Virus record (IMG/VR): IMGVR_UViG_3300033571_010538
Coordinates: 1-39,016 of that record
From: a virus
Length of the DNA stretch: 39,016 nucleotides
Strand: one strand, 5' to 3'
Positions 33,401 to 38,833 of the stretch are shown here, piece after piece. The first letter of the stretch is position 1. Each line of letters starts with the position of its first letter. The notes beneath the pieces were generated by a model. It was not told the origin of the DNA and did not search any database. It saw nothing but the letters and a program-made list of their open reading frames with translations. A program made the position numbers and the translations under genes.

Positions 33401-35607
33401 GTAGTGGTCAAATACAAAGCGATGTAACGGGTAGTGCTTTTCTTTTTAGAGCAATAGTAAATCAGGCCAGTGCGTCATTATCTACTTTAGTAGTATATGA
33501 ATCCAATGCAGGTACTATTTCCGGAACAGGTACAAATTTTATAAATTATAGAGCCGCAGCTACTTCTGCTGGATTTACAAATGTGTATGGATTTCAAGGT
33601 ACGATTTCGTCTGGAACAAGTAGGTGGAATTTATACATGGACGGCACTGCTAATAATTACATGGCAGGTAGTTTAGGGATTGGAACTACGGCTTTGGCTG
33701 GATACAATTTATATGTAAACAAAAATATAACAGGTGCCGTAATTAGTTATGGAATAAGAAGTGATGGGCAAGTACAATCTGATGTAACTTCACAAGCAAG
33801 GTATTTTCAAACTCTTGCTTCGGTTGCCGCTAATACGTCAGCATTGCCACTTTTAACTCATTATAACACAGCACAAGGCACTTTTACTGGAAATGTAACT
33901 ACCCAAGCTGGATTTTTATCAGATGCTTCATTAATAGGAGCAACTAATAATTATGGCTTTAGAGGCAGTATACCTGCTGGAACTGGACGTTGGAACACAT
34001 TTAATGATGGTACAGCCCAAAACCACTTTAGAGGAAATGTAGGAATAGGAGTAGACTCAACTATTCCTTTAACAGCGTTAGACGTACGAGGACAAGTTTC
34101 AGCAAACTTAGGTTCTTTAACAAATCCTGCATATTCGTTTGTTGGAGACTTAAACACCGGCTTATATAGCCCAAGCGCAGATGCGTTGGCATTAGTTACG
34201 AATGGTGTAAATCGGATTCATGTTAATAATGTTGGCAATGTAGGTATTGAAACTGCAACTCCAAGTAGTACATCGAAATTACACGTTAACAACGTAGTTG
34301 GATTTTCTGTAAGGTTTCAAAATACTTATTTTTCAAATACGGTAGAATCAAATACAAACTTTGCAAGAGGGGGTATATTTAACAACGCTGAATATATTGA
34401 CGAAGGCGGTGCAACTAAAATTTGGAAGATTAGAGCCATTGGAGCAAATGATGCAGCAGGAATACTGTTTGGAAATAGTGGAACTTTAAATTTTATTTCT
34501 GTTCCAAACGTAGAAAATGTCGATAGGTCTTTAACTCATGCTCAATTATTGTCAAATGCAAGAATGACAATTTTGGCAAGCGGATTTGTAGGCATAAACA
34601 CAACAACACCAGCCACCATACTAGATGTACGAGGACAAGTTTCAGCAGACTTAGGGACTTTAGCAAATCCTGCATATTCTTTTGTTGGAGACTTGAACAC
34701 AGGATTATATAGTCCAAGTGCAGATACTTTGGCATTAGTTACGAATGGCGTTGCGAGGGTAACTATTAGTAATGTTGGGTTTATGTCAGTCGCGGGTTCA
34801 GGTAGTTTTACGGGCGATATAACGGTAAATCAGACAACAATTGGAAGGGGTGGTGGAAATATATCTGGCAATACAGTAGTCGGCCAGAGTGCAGGATTCA
34901 ATAATACTACTGGAAATCAAAATTCATTCTTTGGGTTTACAGCAGGTATTACGAATACCACTGGACAACGTAATTCATTCTTTGGACTAAACTCTGGATA
35001 TTTCAATGTAACTGGAAGTAACAATGCATTTTTCGGAACGGAAAGTGGGTTATCAAATGTTGGAAGTAACAATATATGTATTGGAGCTAGCGCTGGAGCG
35101 AGTCTAACCGGTGGTAATGATAATACTATTATTGGTAGAATTGTTGGAACGGCTGGACTTAGTGGGACTATAATCATTGGAGCAGGAACTACTGAAAGAA
35201 TTCGTGTTAGCTCAGCTGGTGTTATGTCGGTCGCAGGTTCTGCTACATTTACCGGAGATGTAACGGCTAATACATCGGATAAACGATTAAAAGATAATAT
35301 ACGTGTTATTGATAATCCATTGGAAAAGCTGTCAAAAATCAATGGTGTATATTTTAATTGGAATGATGCCGCTAAAGATTTGATACATAAATCCGATGAT
35401 ATTGAAGAAGTTGGATTTTTGGCACAAGAAGTTCAATCAGTATTACCTCATATAGTAAAACCCGCACCATTTGATATAGATGTATTGACCGGTGAATCTA
35501 AAAGTGGTGAAAACTATTTGACAATACAGTATGAAAAAATAGTTCCACTATTAGTTGAAGCTATAAAAGAATTAAAAAAACAAGTTGACGAATTAAAAAA
35601 TAAATAA
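24442..35607 (+). CDS. giant tail fibre/adhesin (3721 residues) with C-terminal S74 chaperone domain
   Basis: Regions in order are as follows. Residues 1-1120: beta-rich with many Ig-like segments and a short Thr run (TQTTTTTQSP). About 1124-1323: heptad-repetitive Ser/Ala/Thr-rich rod. About 1340-3450: repetitive shaft with many NVGIGT units, six copies of a GFRGLIP--RWNLYMDGTA--YMAGSLGIGT module and four near-identical LDVRGQVSA modules. About 3472-3586: YadA-head-like repeats (NSFFGFTAG, NAFFGTESG and similar). 3612-3721: Peptidase_S74 intramolecular chaperone, SDKRLKDNI, whose Ser3612 and Lys3617 match the Ser-Lys dyad of endosialidase tail spikes. Self-cleavage before Ser3612 would release about 110 residues after trimer folding. 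It would be a homotrimeric fibre binding the host surface. No interruption of the frame is seen across 11 kb. Confidence 0.88.
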   Translation: MALIKKTLFPENLDKYTTFINDTDINSKYFKITELPDTFTGGKNAFLIAGSSELVADTVVKVEIKDAAGNIIYYEPGEGRMYSEINGEQFISEYYEGVSKVVAVYIYPDTTAYGPCTITILGELSSYYDSDGLLSTIPLDWQGTYNVKWQKTVNVNPTLPNTTKIRFYKRPTVTINEILSPIYQIDSEAGLKINTGINQSFADIRISNLETFAGDVKRVKVFRTSTGDISDYDMIQDILVESKELLITYDLSSSVIGNTGTFTSETLKQYWNTGSLQATLTTDKVESGLKLNGSGNLRYSSSLQLKSTNTYEINLDAFYSSSTDSNIGIYLSGSDGGDVLVGSLNGISPTKNLLDTTIPFKLDSDFASASLYFSQSNGEWHLGNISLKLSEDTAFSPDAISFITSMPNVVSNQDFNFKFEFYDVNSNYVPVLVTGSASFVGGSTAITKLLTFESDRTAFRFSTGSYANPPSQFVKFKTTRTNFTGSVVYSSASFDTNGNYIEPSSYAGAYPGAFQIQNDNEALLSVANFTGSINTVLVGTITFTASCEGFEEYETIYRFEDGDNAPGLFVTSNANQFIYKATDLSLNPAGQIITIEAKRKNLASATTPLTVNSGSGKPPLTFVSTNATNGVDTYTLAGTTYPYGTGETRYFISGSDQFGNEFSDTIKITPVKILDGLSATLTNDNASLPALSTGFVASGSFIFTSGSVNVKVGNETIVFDDDNDGNRANNTFAITNLSGIGCTPNVSNPSTNGYGITNLSDDSGSLDITISYKDGAGDTTSIIKTATYTKNKKAAPVLEFVIGNNNQSVTAKSTGEQIDAFVNATFTVNESYNGVTTQKTFTPTSITATNSYSVGNANATSLILPSMANGTNSVDISVTGTVVDSENVTRFVYGSISLSKVQKAAPTVDVSASPQTQVVLGTNGTGYTGIQYRYLAQTFQEENCQLTGGQSYNVWSYQDVGAGYYVINALNGELIGVGNWYLTPSSHEDYTTKIDIITPFGCGTQTTTTTQSPVITQLETAVLQDVVISALEGEVDRFVSAAVTSSVGLTDTPLIEGNIIKMSDTRIAVSDARVSVNVTYTDSEGTTRNQLIIIRASTSLTIELQEVGELIEYNVSSAFKIANLNSATASLYRATASLNAATASFSSSIGWLNIATASLNQYTQSQDSKNLTLSSVTASLNQYTQSQDSKNLVLSSVTASLYLSTASLNSATASLYRATASLNQYTQSQDSKNLVLSSVTASFSSSIGSLNTATASFSSSIGSLNTTTASFSSSIGRLNSATASLNLATASFSSSIGSLNTATASLNLATASFSSSIGSLNSKTGSYATTGSNIFTGNQTITGSLFITQNLIVQGSSSIQNISSSTLNIGTNIITVAVNQPAVRFGGLAVIDSGSAGGSGSFLYDSMQDEFIFVHRGNGTNVTSSHFVLGPETYDNLGNEIYLTNNILPKGTGKEHIVDSQIFDNGSRVGIGQTNPLLSLDVSNISGNTYGRPSIGGRSADGTLWGYMLAPINGGTFFDFVRSNNLGLRFATESSLGSGTFSTQMFISSGGNVGIGTTSPTLGRVHVNGGNIGIEHSSGQGLVLYNNSDENRAGYISITGDGDFSNRFVNIGSTSTAYGFKFINGAGTHITVLNNGNVGIGTPTPTAKLEVNGTGFFSNSVTISSAGYVQLLIDQTDSAAVAHGITSASARAFVNVSNDGVGHVTGTSAYAFLFNGVERARLTSDGSLGIGTTSLTGINFRSSKPITGSASGFGILQDGTIGSDITTSASLIQANVSQVAGVTTPNVYTFIANQGTVSGSITNLHGFYVNSNMVSATNSYGFRGLIPNASNRWNLYMDGTAPNYMAGSLGIGTINPASQLHISGEAPIQTITATNVSSGLRLNITGQTGGYAHRIQRDGVTIQATSVTGNVGIGNDFTAGANLLISKNIEGSIAPSAIAVTGIVQSGVTQDTRIFQSSPNVVAGHTLPNLYHFIVSPATTYTGTVTTQTGVYIQSNLTGATNNYGLRSLIPAVSGANHWNLFMDGTAPNHMAGSLGIGTTTLTERSLGISKPITGASTAYGVFQTGQIQSDVTVESFGFRNLLNTAAASFNLGNYFHYAATSIAFGTGSTIGGQTGFFANASLTGATNNFGFRGLIPAGTGRWNLYMDGTANNYMAGSLGIGTLGLTGLNFRNSKTITGGGSGFSYGNYSDGQIQNDVTGAAWYYRTQASTQATSFTLPSLLHYHAAQGTIGAGSDVTTQTGFLADATLIGGTTNIGFNGAIPAAANRWNVYMSGTAQNYFNGSVGIGVTVPVTKLDVRGQVSADLGTLTNPAYSFVGDLNTGLYSPSADALALVTNGANRIHVDNVGNVGIGVMAPTQKLEIHGGNDVGISIFNTNSNYWDITNGLNGTLNFIRGRSNNFMQINQFGNVGIGTVAPTERLHISGSILQTGFNTGLAYADATGKLILATAANVNTLLGNDSLTTNYVPKWNGTAFTNSQIFDNGTNVGVGTTSPIQSIHLRKESAVAVSASSITGSTLAGTLISNLDISANIGASIAFQLGGTGTAWASIAATRPSANNSHLSFYTELDDVFSEKVRILNNGNVGIGTETPTRALQIQNSGSNLFSVQRTGYDAWGFLQSVGTGIHFHNYTDSRTDMYIDGSGNIGMGTTIPATKLHIQAGNANQLRLDNSGERYTEIDYYNSGSLRAATYYDNTANEFVQRTLTTASIGFDTNLIRRMTISSSGNVGIGTATPTQLLHVNGNTRLGERIEMQPSRRIGAGLDFGNVAEAGSGYLELYNSGTGDTSLVNTTNFASITLHTNNTERLRVLHNGNVGIGITTPSQSLHVFTATPYQIQVQRSGVASALIGVSAQTANSTGDLLFEATQASQGFVFRSRDSGSALINSLGIDRNGNVGIGIFNPTTKLDVRGQVSANIGTLANPAYSFVGDLNTGLYSPSADTLALVTNGVNRLNVSNVGDVLIGSAAGVNSLMVSKNITGGADVSGIRSSGQIQSDVTGSAFLFRAIVNQASASLSTLVVYESNAGTISGTGTNFINYRAAATSAGFTNVYGFQGTISSGTSRWNLYMDGTANNYMAGSLGIGTTALAGYNLYVNKNITGAVISYGIRSDGQVQSDVTSQARYFQTLASVAANTSALPLLTHYNTAQGTFTGNVTTQAGFLSDASLIGATNNYGFRGSIPAGTGRWNTFNDGTAQNHFRGNVGIGVDSTIPLTALDVRGQVSANLGSLTNPAYSFVGDLNTGLYSPSADALALVTNGVNRIHVNNVGNVGIETATPSSTSKLHVNNVVGFSVRFQNTYFSNTVESNTNFARGGIFNNAEYIDEGGATKIWKIRAIGANDAAGILFGNSGTLNFISVPNVENVDRSLTHAQLLSNARMTILASGFVGINTTTPATILDVRGQVSADLGTLANPAYSFVGDLNTGLYSPSADTLALVTNGVARVTISNVGFMSVAGSGSFTGDITVNQTTIGRGGGNISGNTVVGQSAGFNNTTGNQNSFFGFTAGITNTTGQRNSFFGLNSGYFNVTGSNNAFFGTESGLSNVGSNNICIGASAGASLTGGNDNTIIGRIVGTAGLSGTIIIGAGTTERIRVSSAGVMSVAGSATFTGDVTANTSDKRLKDNIRVIDNPLEKLSKINGVYFNWNDAAKDLIHKSDDIEEVGFLAQEVQSVLPHIVKPAPFDIDVLTGESKSGENYLTIQYEKIVPLLVEAIKELKKQVDELKNK
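27811..28410 (+). repeat. heptad-based repeat block in the giant fibre
   Basis: Coding repeats are phased in multiples of 21 bases (seven codons). A 46-base unit encoding a TASLNQYTQSQDSKN stretch is exactly repeated at 27906-27951, 27969-28014 and 28095-28140. A second unit encoding SFSSSIG begins near 27871, 28165, 28207, 28249, 28312 and 28375, with the last five spaced 42, 42, 63 and 63 bases. This suits a trimeric coiled-coil rod whose length can change by repeat gain or loss. Confidence 0.85.
31327..31467 (+). repeat. fibre shaft module, copy 1 (LDVRGQVSA type)
   Basis: This is the first of four near-identical ~140-base segments encoding LDVRGQVSADLGTLTNPAYS, then FVGDLNTGLYSPSAD and LALVTNG. 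Other copies start at 33154, 34078 and 34621. They differ at few residues (D/N, L/I, T/S, T/A, A/T). Confidence 0.85.
33154..33294 (+). repeat. fibre shaft module, copy 2
   Basis: Second copy, encoding LDVRGQVSANIGTLANPAYS and FVGDLNTGLYSPSAD. The DNA differs mainly at third codon positions from copy 1, so it is not a very recent duplication. Confidence 0.83.
34078..34218 (+). repeat. fibre shaft module, copy 3
   Basis: Third copy, encoding LDVRGQVSANLGSLTNPAYS. It directly follows a GTGRWN--GNVGIG module, as copy 1 follows the corresponding AANRWN--GSVGIG module, so larger composite units seem to have been duplicated. Confidence 0.83.
34621..34761 (+). repeat. fibre shaft module, copy 4
   Basis: Fourth copy, encoding LDVRGQVSADLGTLANPAYS. 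It ends shortly before the YadA-head-like region and is the last shaft module before the fibre tip. Confidence 0.83.
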
Positions 35608-36704
35608 TGCCACTACAATCATCAGGTCCAATTAAAATGTCAGAAATAAAAGCTTTCTTGGGCTCTTCATCGAACTCACTACGAGTATATAGTGCTGCAG
35701 CAAAAGCGGCTACTGGTGATGCAAAATTTGATACTCCTGATAGCCTCAGTGAGTTTTATTCATATGCCGGTGCAACAACAACGACCACATCAACTACCAC
35801 GACAACAACTACCACATTGCCACCTATAACATTTGTAAGCGTTGTTGGAAGCTGTATTATGTATGAAGGAAGTGGTAGAATTGTAATTACAGTATCGGGT
35901 GGAAGTGGTCAATATCAGTATAGTATTGACAATGGTGTAAATTTTACATCAACTACAACAAATACTACTCAAACATTTAATAATTTAAATGATGGCAACT
36001 ATGATATAAAAGTAAAAAGTGTAACTGATGATATCATTTATACATATAGTTCGAATCCGATTGTCATTAATTGCTTACCGGTATTGGGTGGTTCATTTAC
36101 AAATAGTTGTGATAGTAATGGTGTAGGAACTATTTTTATTACAGCAACCGGTGGTAGTGGTAATTATAGTTATAGAATTAGAAGAACATCCGATAATACA
36201 GATACCACATCCGGATTTAGTGTATTTACCGGATTAGATTCATTTGGTACATACAATGTATATATAACCGATACAACGTATTCAAATGAAATCTACATTG
36301 GACAGGTAACATTTAATTGTACTACAACAACTACAACTACAACTTTACCTCCGTTGAGTATAGCAAATAGTGGAGTAACTTGCTTTGGCAATGTTGGTTC
36401 GTTTACATCAACTATTTCAGGAGGTAGTGGAACATATAGTCGGATTGTAATAGCAACTTCGCAGGCGAATGCGAGTAATGCAGTTGTAAATGGACCATAT
36501 AATTCAGTTTCATCTAATCCATATTCTTGGAGTAATATATCAAATGGAACTTGGTATGTTGCAGTAATGGATTCTAATGGAACTGTTTCGGTACAAAATA
36601 CTGGAGTAGTAGTAAATTGTACAACAACAACTACAACTACCACCACAACAACTGCGGCACCAACGACAACGACAACAACAATTTCTGGAGGACCAATTCA
36701 ATAA
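35607..36704 (+). CDS. virion adhesin with SprB-like domains and poly-threonine linkers
   Basis: This 365-residue protein overlaps the fibre gene by one base. The N-terminus (LQSSGPIKMSEIKAFLGSSS, then SLSEFYSYAG) resembles the virion-docking segment common at the start of large-phage tail proteins. Three beta-sandwich repeats of ~90 residues follow, each with a VSGGSGQYQYSI-like strand and an F-N-L--G-Y turn as in SprB/PKD-type adhesion repeats. They are separated by Thr linkers: Thr57-Thr70 (one Ser inside), Thr239-Thr246, and Thr339-Thr349 plus Thr353-Thr358 around AAP. Paired Cys near domain edges may form disulfides. Thr codons are mixed (ACA, ACT, ACC, ACG), so the runs look maintained at protein level. 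Likely a fibre-tip or accessory adhesin, possibly O-glycosylated. Confidence 0.7.
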   Translation: MPLQSSGPIKMSEIKAFLGSSSNSLRVYSAAAKAATGDAKFDTPDSLSEFYSYAGATTTTTSTTTTTTTTLPPITFVSVVGSCIMYEGSGRIVITVSGGSGQYQYSIDNGVNFTSTTTNTTQTFNNLNDGNYDIKVKSVTDDIIYTYSSNPIVINCLPVLGGSFTNSCDSNGVGTIFITATGGSGNYSYRIRRTSDNTDTTSGFSVFTGLDSFGTYNVYITDTTYSNEIYIGQVTFNCTTTTTTTTLPPLSIANSGVTCFGNVGSFTSTISGGSGTYSRIVIATSQANASNAVVNGPYNSVSSNPYSWSNISNGTWYVAVMDSNGTVSVQNTGVVVNCTTTTTTTTTTTAAPTTTTTTISGGPIQ

Positions 36705-36749
36705 TTTAAAATATAATATATATAATATAGATAATACATCAAATAGGTT

Positions 36750-37691
36750 ATGAAAACATTAAGATATATATGCGCACAACCCGCAACAACGTATTATAGT
36801 TGGCAGGTCGAAGTAATGATAAATAATTTTATGGAAATGGGTATAAGCCCAAATCATATAGATATTGTATGTTGGAAGCAAGACGGATTTATTCCCGATG
36901 ATTGGATTAAATTAGCAAACGCATATCCATGTAGATTTGTATTCTACGATGATACACGTAAAACCAAACACTACATTTCATCAATACGTCCAAACATTTT
37001 AAAACAACATTGGACACGCTTTCCAGAACTAAAAGATGAAGCCATATTTTATCACGATTGTGATATTATATTTACTAAACCAACGCATCAATGGATTACA
37101 TCCGAAATGATAAATGATACCAATTGGTATGGCTCGGATACTCGTTGGTATATTGCACACTCATACATAAAAGGTAAAGGACAGCAGATAATTGATAGAA
37201 TGTGTGAACTTATGGACTTACCAGAATCCTTAATAATTGATAATGAGATGAATGCTATTGGTGCTCAATATTTAATGAAAAATATAAATTATGAATTTTG
37301 GGATAGAGTAGAAACTGATTCTGAATTACTTTATAGGAATATTACCGAATTAAATAATCAAATTAAACAAACAACGCCAACGTATCACGAACTTCAAATT
37401 TGGTGCGCGGATATGTGGGCAGTTCTTTGGGGAGCATGGCGATTGGGATATAATACAGTTTGTCATCCAAATTTTGATTTTAGTTGGGGAACTTCTACGC
37501 AAGATGATTACCATAAAATGAATATTATGCACAATGCCGGTGTAGTAAATTCTATGAGTGGGTTATTTTATAAAGCAGAATATATAAATAAATTACCCTA
37601 TAATGAAAATTTGGATATCAAAGAAAATACTGCTAGTTGGCATTATTGGAATTGGATACACAGCACATCAAAAAAATCGATATTAATATGA
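36750..37691 (+). CDS. glycosyltransferase-like protein (GT-A type, DxD)
   Basis: The protein has 313 residues. A Rossmann-like N-terminus (LRYICAQPATTYYSWQVEVM) is followed by the block AIFYHDCDIIFTKP, whose Asp103-Cys104-Asp105 is a typical DxD motif for metal and nucleotide-sugar binding. The C-terminal half contains many Trp and His (LQIWCADMWAVLWGAWRLG, FDFSWGT, ASWHYWNW), suiting an acceptor or sugar pocket. There is no signal peptide or membrane segment, so it acts in the cytoplasm of the infected cell. The YYSWQ pattern recalls protein O-glycosyltransferases of the hydroxyproline arabinosyltransferase/serine galactosyltransferase group, but that is recollection only. The upstream neighbour carries poly-Thr linkers, a possible substrate. 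It follows after a 45-base AT-only-like gap and precedes a radical SAM gene by 16 bases. Confidence 0.65.
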   Translation: MKTLRYICAQPATTYYSWQVEVMINNFMEMGISPNHIDIVCWKQDGFIPDDWIKLANAYPCRFVFYDDTRKTKHYISSIRPNILKQHWTRFPELKDEAIFYHDCDIIFTKPTHQWITSEMINDTNWYGSDTRWYIAHSYIKGKGQQIIDRMCELMDLPESLIIDNEMNAIGAQYLMKNINYEFWDRVETDSELLYRNITELNNQIKQTTPTYHELQIWCADMWAVLWGAWRLGYNTVCHPNFDFSWGTSTQDDYHKMNIMHNAGVVNSMSGLFYKAEYINKLPYNENLDIKENTASWHYWNWIHSTSKKSILI

Positions 37692-37707
37692 GTAAAAGTT
37701 ATAGATT

Positions 37708-38736
37708 ATGACAATAAAGGAACAATTTAACACATATAAAATACATCAAATGCAATTAGACCCGTTTGGTGTGTGTAATGCAAAATGTTGGTTCTGCCCA
37801 GTAAAATACAAAGGAAATCCAACGGAAGGTAAGGAAGTGATGAGTGTTGAACTATTAGAAAAAATAATTAAAAATCTTATCGATGAAAGAGACAAAGAAG
37901 ATGGGTTAGTGCATAAACATTTTGGAGGATTTTATACAGCACATTACAACGAAATTCTTCTATATCCGCACTTCGAAGAATTATTACAAATCTGCCAAAA
38001 ATATAGATTATGCTTTATGGTGTTATCGAATGGAGTTCCGTTGACTCCTCAAAAAGTTGATTTAATAAAAAAATATTCCGGAGTGGTTAACGGTATATGT
38101 TTAAATATTCCGGCATTTGAACCTGAAATTTGGAGTTTGAGAAGTGGTATAAACATAAAGCAATTTGATAAGTTAATATCTAATATTACTTATGTGATGG
38201 AGCAATTACCGCATATGGTTCAAAATAAATCATTTTCAATTCAGGTAAATGGGTCTAATCATAATTCATTCAGTGATAGAGGTGGTTGGTTAGATAAAGG
38301 GGCCGAATTTCCTGTTGATATGGATTTAGACCCTATTAATGGTGAACTCGCTCAGCAGTTTAATAAAGCAAAAGAATTGTTTCCCGATTTACAAATATTT
38401 GATGTACCATCTTTAATTGATAGAGCTGGGTTATTAGACCATATAATGACTAACAAACAAGCAATAAAAAGAAATCTACAAAGAGGTGATGAGACTAAAA
38501 AAGTAATTGGGTGTGGTAATGGTAGAGAGGTTGGTGGAAGACCGGTTGGTTGGATTCACGTTAACGCAGCAGGTAAGGCATTTCTATGTTGTAATGATTA
38601 TGATATGGAAGTTCAGTTTGGAGATTTTAAAACTCAAGAACTAAAAGATTTTTGGGGAAATGAAGAACATCAACTGAAAGTACAAGAATCATACGATACA
38701 ATTTGTAGAAGTTGTGCTTCTGCTATTTTTGAATAA
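37708..38736 (+). CDS. radical SAM protein with SPASM-like C-terminus
   Basis: In this 342-residue protein the cluster motif Cys23-x3-Cys27-x2-Cys30 (FGVCNAKCWFCPV) binds the [4Fe-4S]-SAM centre, and the following barrel shows LQICQKYRLCFMVLSNGVPL and NGICLNIPAF. The C-terminus has further Cys residues at 269, 294, 295, 333 and 336 in a context (GWIHVNAAGKAFLCCNDYDM, then FGDFKTQELKDFW, then CRSCASA) that is typical of SPASM-type auxiliary cluster domains. Such enzymes often modify peptides, proteins or sugars by radical chemistry. The substrate is not evident. The gene follows the glycosyltransferase after 16 bases and shares its orientation, suggesting a two-gene modification unit. It is full length for the family. 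Confidence 0.88.
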   Translation: MTIKEQFNTYKIHQMQLDPFGVCNAKCWFCPVKYKGNPTEGKEVMSVELLEKIIKNLIDERDKEDGLVHKHFGGFYTAHYNEILLYPHFEELLQICQKYRLCFMVLSNGVPLTPQKVDLIKKYSGVVNGICLNIPAFEPEIWSLRSGINIKQFDKLISNITYVMEQLPHMVQNKSFSIQVNGSNHNSFSDRGGWLDKGAEFPVDMDLDPINGELAQQFNKAKELFPDLQIFDVPSLIDRAGLLDHIMTNKQAIKRNLQRGDETKKVIGCGNGREVGGRPVGWIHVNAAGKAFLCCNDYDMEVQFGDFKTQELKDFWGNEEHQLKVQESYDTICRSCASAIFE

Positions 38737-38764
38737 TTAAAAAATAAATACTTATTAAAACACA

Positions 38765-38798
38765 AAAGTTATGATATCGTTAAAGTTATGATATCATT
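38765..38798 (+). repeat. 17-base tandem direct repeat, possible operator
   Basis: AAAGTTATGATATCGTT (38765-38781) is followed at once by AAAGTTATGATATCATT (38782-38798), one mismatch in 17. Each contains the palindrome GATATC. It lies in the 97-base gap before the last gene, 23 bases ahead of an ATATTTATA motif, a fitting place for a regulator site. Confidence 0.6.
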
Positions 38799-38821
38799 CT
38801 AATACTTTATACAATTTTAGT

Positions 38822-38830
38822 ATATTTATA
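38822..38830 (+). promoter_or_regulatory. candidate promoter element ATATTTATA
   Basis: An exact copy of the intergenic motif, ending three bases before the ATG at 38834 and 36 bases before the in-frame ATG at 38867. If it acts as a -10-like element, the downstream ATG is the more likely start. Confidence 0.48.
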
Positions 38831-38833
38831 GGT

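Larger units (their letters stand above)
29895..34070 (+). repeat. dispersed GFRGLIP-RWNLYMDGTA fibre modules, six copies
   Basis: Six coding modules of roughly 110-120 bases recur at about 29895, 30445, 30826, 31204, 33586 and 33949. They encode a YGFRGLIP-like strand, RWNLYMDGTA and NYMAGSLGIGT. Variants include GLRSLIP with HWNLFMDGTA, and GFQGTIS with SRWNLYMDGTA. Between them lie blocks with SKxITG and DGQIQSDVT. Coordinates span the outer limits and are approximate. Confidence 0.75.

Noticed and set aside
34917-35342. Minus-strand frame of 141 codons, Pro/Leu-rich
   Set aside because: Complement of the Gly/Asn-rich YadA-like repeats and the S74 start; composition is explained by the sense strand.
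24442-35607. Diversity-generating retroelement acting on the fibre
   Set aside because: No reverse transcriptase gene and no template/variable repeat pair with A-biased differences; repeat copies differ mainly at silent third positions and in a few ordinary substitutions.
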